In this document: piece after piece, positions 60,000-64,000 of the stretch
Layout: each line of letters starts with the position of its first letter
Position numbering within the stretch: the first letter of the stretch is position 1
Position numbers and translations under genes: made by a program
The notes under the pieces: model-generated
The model's input: only the letters and a program-made list of their open reading frames with translations
Databases searched by the model: none
Told to the model about the DNA's origin: nothing
Source of the DNA: Sphaerisporangium krabiense
Lineage (GTDB): Bacteria > Actinomycetota > Actinomycetes > Streptosporangiales > Streptosporangiaceae
Length of the DNA: 64,000 nt
Direction: 5' to 3'
Assembly (NCBI RefSeq): GCF_014200435.1
Contig: NZ_JACHBR010000003.1
Coordinates: 1 to 64,000 of the forward strand

Positions 60000-60626
60000 T
60001 TACGCCGGGGCGAGCCCTCTGAGCACGGCCTCCAGGCCCCGCTCGAAGGCGTCCACGGCCTCCTCGGCCGGCTCGGCGCCCCCGGGCCCCGAAAGGGCGG
60101 CCGGACCGGGCTCCGGGAGGGGGAGGGCGTCCTCCTCGTCGCCGTCCGGGCCCGCGGCCCAGCCGGAGCGCTGGATCTCCACCGCGACGCTGCCCATCAC
60201 GAAGGCCCGCAGGGTGCGGACGGCGCGCGCCGCGTCGTCCAGGCCCGCCTCGGCGAGCTGCTCGGTCTGGTCGCGGATCGCCATCAGCGCGGTGCCCCGG
60301 GGCGGCTTGGTCAGCGCCAGGGCCAGCACGCCGGGGTGGTCGAGCAGCGCCGTCCTGGCGGCGCGGGCCCACGCGCGCGCCACCTCCTGCCAGCTCGCCG
60401 CGCCGGACGGCTCGACGGCGACGGTGGTGACGTGCTCGGCCAGCGCGTCCATCAGCGCTTCCTTGCCGCGCGGGAGGTGGTGGTAGATGGCCATCGCCTC
60501 CACCTGCAGCGCGTCGCCGAGACGGCGCATGGTCAGCCGCCGCAGGCCCTGGCCGTCGGCGATGTGGAGCGCCGCCTCGATGATGCGCTCGCGGGACAGG
60601 GGAACGGGAGGTCGTTTCGCCGGCAT
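60000..60626 (-). CDS. TetR-family regulator (TetR_C type)
   Basis: A 208-residue repressor. The DNA-binding part reads GLRRLTMRRLGDALQVEAMA and IYHHLPRGKEAL, and the ligand half starts WQEVARAWARAARTALLDHP, the tetracycline-repressor-like C-terminal type. Residues 160-195 are a proline/glycine-rich, acidic loop. ATG 60626. A short inverted element with TTAC-AAA-GTAA at about 60643-60657 precedes it. No neighbouring exporter. Confidence 0.82.
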   Translation of the reverse strand: MPAKRPPVPLSRERIIEAALHIADGQGLRRLTMRRLGDALQVEAMAIYHHLPRGKEALMDALAEHVTTVAVEPSGAASWQEVARAWARAARTALLDHPGVLALALTKPPRGTALMAIRDQTEQLAEAGLDDAARAVRTLRAFVMGSVAVEIQRSGWAAGPDGDEEDALPLPEPGPAALSGPGGAEPAEEAVDAFERGLEAVLRGLAPA

Positions 60627-60765
60627 GCCGCCATGATCCACAATTTGGCTTACTTTGTAAAGGGCGCCACGCCGGTCCGCGAACCCGGGCGCTCCCGGAG
60701 CGGCGTACGCTAGGGCGTGCGACAAGCGCCGGATCACCGGCGAAAGGCCGAGAAAGGGCAGGGCG

Positions 60766-61182
60766 ATGGCGTTTTTCCGTCCGAGGGTGAGCCGGGAGGC
60801 GGAGGTCAGGCACCACGCCGACCAGGAGGTCGGGAAGGGCTTCGCCCAGGTGCTCCACAAGGCGCGCGAGGCCGAGAGCGAGCTGCGCCGGGCGCAGGCC
60901 GAGGGCGCGGGCACCGCCGAGCTGCGCGCCGCGGGCCTGGCCTTCGACCGCGCGCTGACCGACGCGCTGCGCACCGCGGAGGCGGCCCGCCGGGCGACTC
61001 TGGGCGTGCGCGCCTACGACGACCGCATCCGCCGCCGCAAGGGGGTCGCCACGCCCGAGGGCGCCAGGTGGACCGCCGAGGTCGACCGTCTGCGCACCCT
61101 GCGCGAGGAGAACCGCCTCACCGGCATCGTCCGCGCCCCGCGCGCCTACCCCTCCGGCGCCGGCACCGCCCCCACGCACTAG
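60766..61182 (+). CDS. Helical protein of unknown function (138 aa)
   Basis: A basic, alanine/glutamate/arginine-rich protein of mostly long helices (FAQVLHKAREAESELRRAQA). It has no signal, metal site or known motif. ATG 60766 follows AGGGCAGG. It converges with the sigma-factor gene, with a hairpin between. Confidence 0.5.
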   Translation: MAFFRPRVSREAEVRHHADQEVGKGFAQVLHKAREAESELRRAQAEGAGTAELRAAGLAFDRALTDALRTAEAARRATLGVRAYDDRIRRRKGVATPEGARWTAEVDRLRTLREENRLTGIVRAPRAYPSGAGTAPTH

Positions 61183-61203
61183 AGAACGGCGCCGGAAAAC
61201 GGA

Positions 61204-61235
61204 CCGGCCGGCTCGGGTGGACCGAGCCAGCCGGG
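61204..61235. terminator. Hairpin between convergent genes
   Basis: GGCTCGG (61210-61216) and CCGAGCC (61222-61228) pair around GTGGA, extended by CCGGC/GCCGG with one bulged base. It separates the helical-protein and sigma-factor genes. Confidence 0.5.
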
Positions 61236-61254
61236 ACGAACGGCGCGCGGGTGG

Positions 61255-62685
61255 TCAGCTCGCCCAGTCGAGCAGGGGCCGGGTGTTGCTCGGGTGGCGG
61301 AGCTTGGAGAGGGACTCCTTCTCCAACTGGCGGATCCGCTCCCGGGTCAGGCCCAGGTGCTTGCCGATCTCGTCCAGCGTGTGCGGCTTGCCGTCGATCA
61401 GCCCGAAGCGCAGCGCCATGATCTTGGCCTCGCGCGGGGTCAGGTTGTCCAGCACGCCGCGCAGCTCGGCGCCGAGGAGCTGACGGTCCACGACCTCGGA
61501 GGCCTCGGGCGCGTCGACGTCCTCGATCAGGTCGCCGATCGTGGTCTCGCCGTCCTCGCCGATCGTCGCGTTCAGGCTGATCGGCTGGCGGCTGGTGCGC
61601 AGGAGCTCCTCGATCTGGTCGGGGGTCTTGTCCAGCTCGACCGCCAGCTCCTCAGGGGTCGGCTCGCGGCCCAGCCGCTGGTGCATGTCGCGCTCGACGC
61701 GCGACAGCTTGGACAGCAGCTCCAGCACGTGGACCGGCAGGCGGATCGTGCGCGCCGAGTCGGCGAAGCCGCGCTGGATGGCCTGGCGGATCCACCACAT
61801 GGCGTAGGTGGAGAACTTGTACCCCTTGGAGTAGTCGAACTTCTCCACCGCGCGGATCAGGCCGAGGTTGCCCTCCTGCACGACGTCCAGCAGGGCCATG
61901 CCGCGGTCGGTGTACTTCTTGGCGACCGAGACCACCAGGCGGAGGTTGGCCTCCAGCATGTGGTCCTTGGCGCGGCGGCCGTCCTCGACGACCCACTCCA
62001 GCTCGGTGCGCTCCTGCTCGCCGGGCGAGCCGGTCTCCAGCTTGTGCTCGGCGTACAGGCCCGCCTCGATGCGCTTGGCCAGCTCGACCTCCTCGGCCGC
62101 GGTCAGCAGCGTGCGGCGGCCGATGGACTTGAGGTAGGTATGCACCGAGTCGCCCATGACCGAGGACTGGTCGTCCAGGTCGAGGGTCTCGCCCTGCAGC
62201 TCGGCCTCGTCGGGCTCCTCCCAGGAGTCCTCCGGGCCGGGCTCGTCCTTGGAGGCGGGCCGCGCCGGGGCGGGCGGGGCGGCGGTCTTGTGTGCGGCCC
62301 GGCCGCGCCGGGGGCGGGCCTCGGCGGTCTCCGCGGTGGTCGCGGCGCCGGCCGCCCGGACGCCGGTGTGCGCGGGCTTGGAGGTGGTGGTGCTGGTCAT
62401 TGCGCTCTTCGCCGTGGTCTTCACTGTGGTGCTCTTACGGGTCTTCCCGGCCGGGGCGCCCGCCTGCGTGGCGGGTTCGTTCTCGGTCGCCAGGCTCACG
62501 CCGGCCTCGGTGAGCTCGCGCAGGATGGAACGGCCCTTGGCCGGGCCGACCCCCGCCGACGAGAACGCCTCGCGGAGATCCGCGAGGGAAAGGTGACCCT
62601 GCGCTCGTCCTTGGTCGAGGATCCGGGCGAGGGCCGTCGCGGGCGCCTCGCTCTCGGCCGGGGCCGCCGCGGTGGTTCTGGGCAT
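61255..62685 (-). CDS. Sigma-70 factor of the RpoD/Hrd group
   Basis: A 476-residue primary-like sigma factor. Residues 1-60 resemble region 1.1, and 70-170 are an alanine/threonine/lysine-rich linker. Then come region 1.2 ([20 protein letters not shown]), 2 ([35 protein letters not shown]), 3 and 4.2 ([20 protein letters not shown]). Actinobacterial HrdB/SigA ends HPSRSQVLRDYLD; this one ends [13 protein letters not shown] and has [20 protein letters not shown] in place of the HrdB form. It is therefore more likely a second group-1/2 factor than the main housekeeping sigma. ATG 62685 lies seven bases after GGAGG. Confidence 0.88.
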   Translation of the reverse strand: MPRTTAAAPAESEAPATALARILDQGRAQGHLSLADLREAFSSAGVGPAKGRSILRELTEAGVSLATENEPATQAGAPAGKTRKSTTVKTTAKSAMTSTTTSKPAHTGVRAAGAATTAETAEARPRRGRAAHKTAAPPAPARPASKDEPGPEDSWEEPDEAELQGETLDLDDQSSVMGDSVHTYLKSIGRRTLLTAAEEVELAKRIEAGLYAEHKLETGSPGEQERTELEWVVEDGRRAKDHMLEANLRLVVSVAKKYTDRGMALLDVVQEGNLGLIRAVEKFDYSKGYKFSTYAMWWIRQAIQRGFADSARTIRLPVHVLELLSKLSRVERDMHQRLGREPTPEELAVELDKTPDQIEELLRTSRQPISLNATIGEDGETTIGDLIEDVDAPEASEVVDRQLLGAELRGVLDNLTPREAKIMALRFGLIDGKPHTLDEIGKHLGLTRERIRQLEKESLSKLRHPSNTRPLLDWAS

Positions 62686-62980
62686 GAGCACACCTCCTCC
62701 GTCACGGAGTCGTCGGTTTCAGTCGATGGGATGGCGCGGCGTTCGCGTTCGGCGCACCAGTATCAATAACGCCGGAGGCCGTGGTTTGTTCCCGCCGCCC
62801 GCAAGACCGTGCCTGATCAACTCCTGTTCCTCGGCTTCATCGTCCCTGGTGGCATGCCCTCTGCCCCGGATCGGGCCTTCGACACCGCCCGCCGCGAGGC
62901 GGCCCCGGGATCCCCCTCGGGGGCGGTTCCGGCCCGTCCGCGCGGCCCGTTCCCGGCGCGGAACCGGCGCGGCATGAAAG
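62686..62980. other. Leader and intergenic region of the sigma gene
   Basis: About 295 bases between the sigma start and the terminator of the secreted-protein gene. No coding frame is convincing. The relatively AT-rich part around 62757-62785 (CAGTATCAATAACG) probably contains the sigma-gene promoter. Confidence 0.4.
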
Positions 62981-63010
62981 AAGGCGGGCCGCCGTCCTGG
63001 CGCCCGCCTT
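62981..63010 (-). terminator. Rho-independent terminator of the secreted-protein gene
   Basis: AAGGCGGGC (62981-62989) and GCCCGCCTT (63002-63010) form a perfect 9-bp stem. On the minus strand it is followed by CTTTCAT, 21 bases after the stop codon. Confidence 0.65.
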
Positions 63011-63031
63011 CCCCGGCTCGCGGCCCCGGCG

Positions 63032-63394
63032 TCAGCCGGTGGGCTTCTTGGTGGGGGTCTTCTCCGGGGTCAGGACCGGGATCGGCAGCGGCTCGGCGTC
63101 CTCGAGGCGCTTCTCGGTCCAGAACTCCGCCACCTTGCGCGGGTCGCCGTTGACGTCGGGGTCGGTGACCACGAACGTCTCCGGCGAGCGGGTCGGCTCG
63201 GCGTTCTGGGGGATCTCGGGGCCGGGGATCTGGCCGGGAGCCTCGCCCGGGCCGTAGGTCTCGGAGGTCTTCGACCCGGCCTTGTCGGCCTGTTCCACCC
63301 GGCCGGACGCGGCGGCGGCCGCGACGGAGATTCCCCCGGCGAGGACCACACCGGTCACCGCGGCGGAGATCCACATCTTGCGGGTTGGCTTCAT
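63032..63394 (-). CDS. Secreted protein resembling a protease pro-region (120 aa)
   Basis: Residues 1-30 are a Sec signal peptide (basic MKPTRKMW, then the hydrophobic segment AAVTGVVLAGGISVAAAAA). The mature part contains EFWTEKRLEDAEPLPIPVLT. This W-T-x-x-R-L/M-x-x-A-x-P-L/M pattern usually precedes the catalytic domain of secreted actinobacterial trypsin-like peptidases. Here the chain ends after KTPTKKPTG and a strong terminator follows, so there is no protease domain. Either a remnant or an independent exported peptide. ATG 63394 follows AGGAAGGA. Confidence 0.6.
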   Translation of the reverse strand: MKPTRKMWISAAVTGVVLAGGISVAAAAASGRVEQADKAGSKTSETYGPGEAPGQIPGPEIPQNAEPTRSPETFVVTDPDVNGDPRKVAEFWTEKRLEDAEPLPIPVLTPEKTPTKKPTG

Positions 63395-63473
63395 CAAGGC
63401 GTCCTTCCTGGGTCCAGCTGTCCTTTAAGACGCGCCGGAGGCTGCTTCCGGTTCCCTTGACGGGACATTGTGG

Positions 63474-64000
63474 TCAAGAAAGATCGCCTGTGCCAACAAA
63501 CCGGGAAATCTCTTCTCTTATCGCGACAAGGTCATGTTTGCCGTTCGGGAGCAGCGGCAACCGGTCCACCAGCCGCACCGCGCGCGGCGCCGCGTACCCC
63601 GGCAGGCGCGTCTTCACGTGCGCGCGCAGCTCCGCCAGCGCCGGGGGAGCGGCGGGATCGGCGGGCACGACGACCGCGACCACCTCCTGTCCCCACTCCG
63701 GGTGCGGCCGGCCCAGCACGACGGCCTCCCGCACGCCCGGATGCCCGCCCAGCACCCCGGCCACCGTCCCGGCGACGACCTTGCGCCCCCCGGTGTTGAT
63801 CACGTCGTCCGCGCGGCCCAGCACCCGCAGCCTGCCCCCCTCGACCGTGCCCAGGTCGGAGGTCACGTACCAGCCGCCGTCCATGGCCGCCGCCGTCAGG
63901 TCGGGCCGCAGCCGGTACCCGGCGAACAGCACCGGCCCGCCGAGGCGGATCCGCCCGCCGGGGCCGGCCGCCACCCGTACGCCGTTCAGCGGCACGCCGT
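63474..64000 (-). CDS. menE: AMP-forming acyl-CoA ligase, C-terminal part (MenE-like, partial)
   Basis: The C-terminal ~174 residues of an ANL-superfamily ligase; the gene continues beyond the right edge. SDLGTVEGGRLRVLGRADD is the hinge with the ribose-binding aspartate, VINTGGRKVVAGTVAGVLGG the A8 region and RLPLLPNGKHDLVAIR the catalytic lysine (A10). The short C-terminus fits o-succinylbenzoyl-CoA ligase of menaquinone synthesis, but a general fatty-acyl ligase is possible because the substrate pocket is outside the window. Confidence 0.8.
   Translation of the reverse strand, partial: GVPLNGVRVAAGPGGRIRLGGPVLFAGYRLRPDLTAAAMDGGWYVTSDLGTVEGGRLRVLGRADDVINTGGRKVVAGTVAGVLGGHPGVREAVVLGRPHPEWGQEVVAVVVPADPAAPPALAELRAHVKTRLPGYAAPRAVRLVDRLPLLPNGKHDLVAIREEISRFVGTGDLS

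Overview
The window is 64 kb of very GC-rich actinobacterial chromosome. I place it in the order Streptosporangiales (Nonomuraea/Actinomadura-like) by inference. The signs are strong G/C bias at third codon positions, many GTG starts, several probable leaderless genes, and the cluster of a GarA-like FHA protein, FtsR-like MerR protein, DUF151 protein and second MerR protein that is typical of Actinomycetota. A DUF5999 protein, a FAD-dependent thymidylate synthase and a glycine-riboswitch-controlled gcvP fit this. I see no rRNA, tRNA, CRISPR array, insertion sequence or phage genes.

Layout. 1-6.8 kb: end of an MtnA/eIF2B-alpha-like isomerase, a stand-alone LanC-like protein, a molybdate-type ABC permease and ATPase, and a TetR/DUF5360 pair divergent from it. 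6.9-10.1 kb: fused isobutyryl-CoA mutase (icmF) with a striking double palindrome upstream. 10.4-15.2 kb: a two-component system, an FMN reductase divergent from its MarR-type regulator, two overlapping small genes and a MOSC protein. 15.3-20.9 kb: a sugar uptake cassette (binding protein, two permeases, ROK kinase, GntR repressor, SIS protein) without its own ATPase. 21-26.2 kb: TetR regulators, a DHA2 exporter, an exopolyphosphatase-like protein and small membrane proteins.

26.2-31.3 kb: a tightly overlapping four-gene minus-strand operon. It encodes a coiled-coil/winged-helix-like protein, a Cas4/RecB-like nuclease with an Fe-S cysteine cluster, a large unknown protein and a Upf1/Dna2-like SF1 helicase. 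It looks like a Dna2 machine split over several polypeptides. It carries a 14-unit 15-bp repeat array, and three decamer repeats lie at its promoter. This is the best candidate for an undescribed system.

31.8-45 kb: a Ser/Thr kinase receptor, a DUF3311 plus sodium/solute symporter pair, a CocE hydrolase, fused trpEG behind a trpL attenuator, an amidohydrolase, thyX, a MoaD/ThiS-like protein without the GG tail, a flavohaemoprotein, and a class-I amidotransferase whose catalytic cysteine is alanine. 45-64 kb: acyl-CoA dehydrogenase, lipid-related methyltransferase and CDP-alcohol transferase, a nucleotidyltransferase fused to a degenerate phosphomannomutase, the garA/ftsR cluster, a tandem glycine riboswitch and gcvP, TPR and small proteins, a sigma-70 factor, a secreted orphan pro-domain-like protein, and the end of a menE-like ligase.

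Functions are inferred from motifs read by eye; no database search was run.
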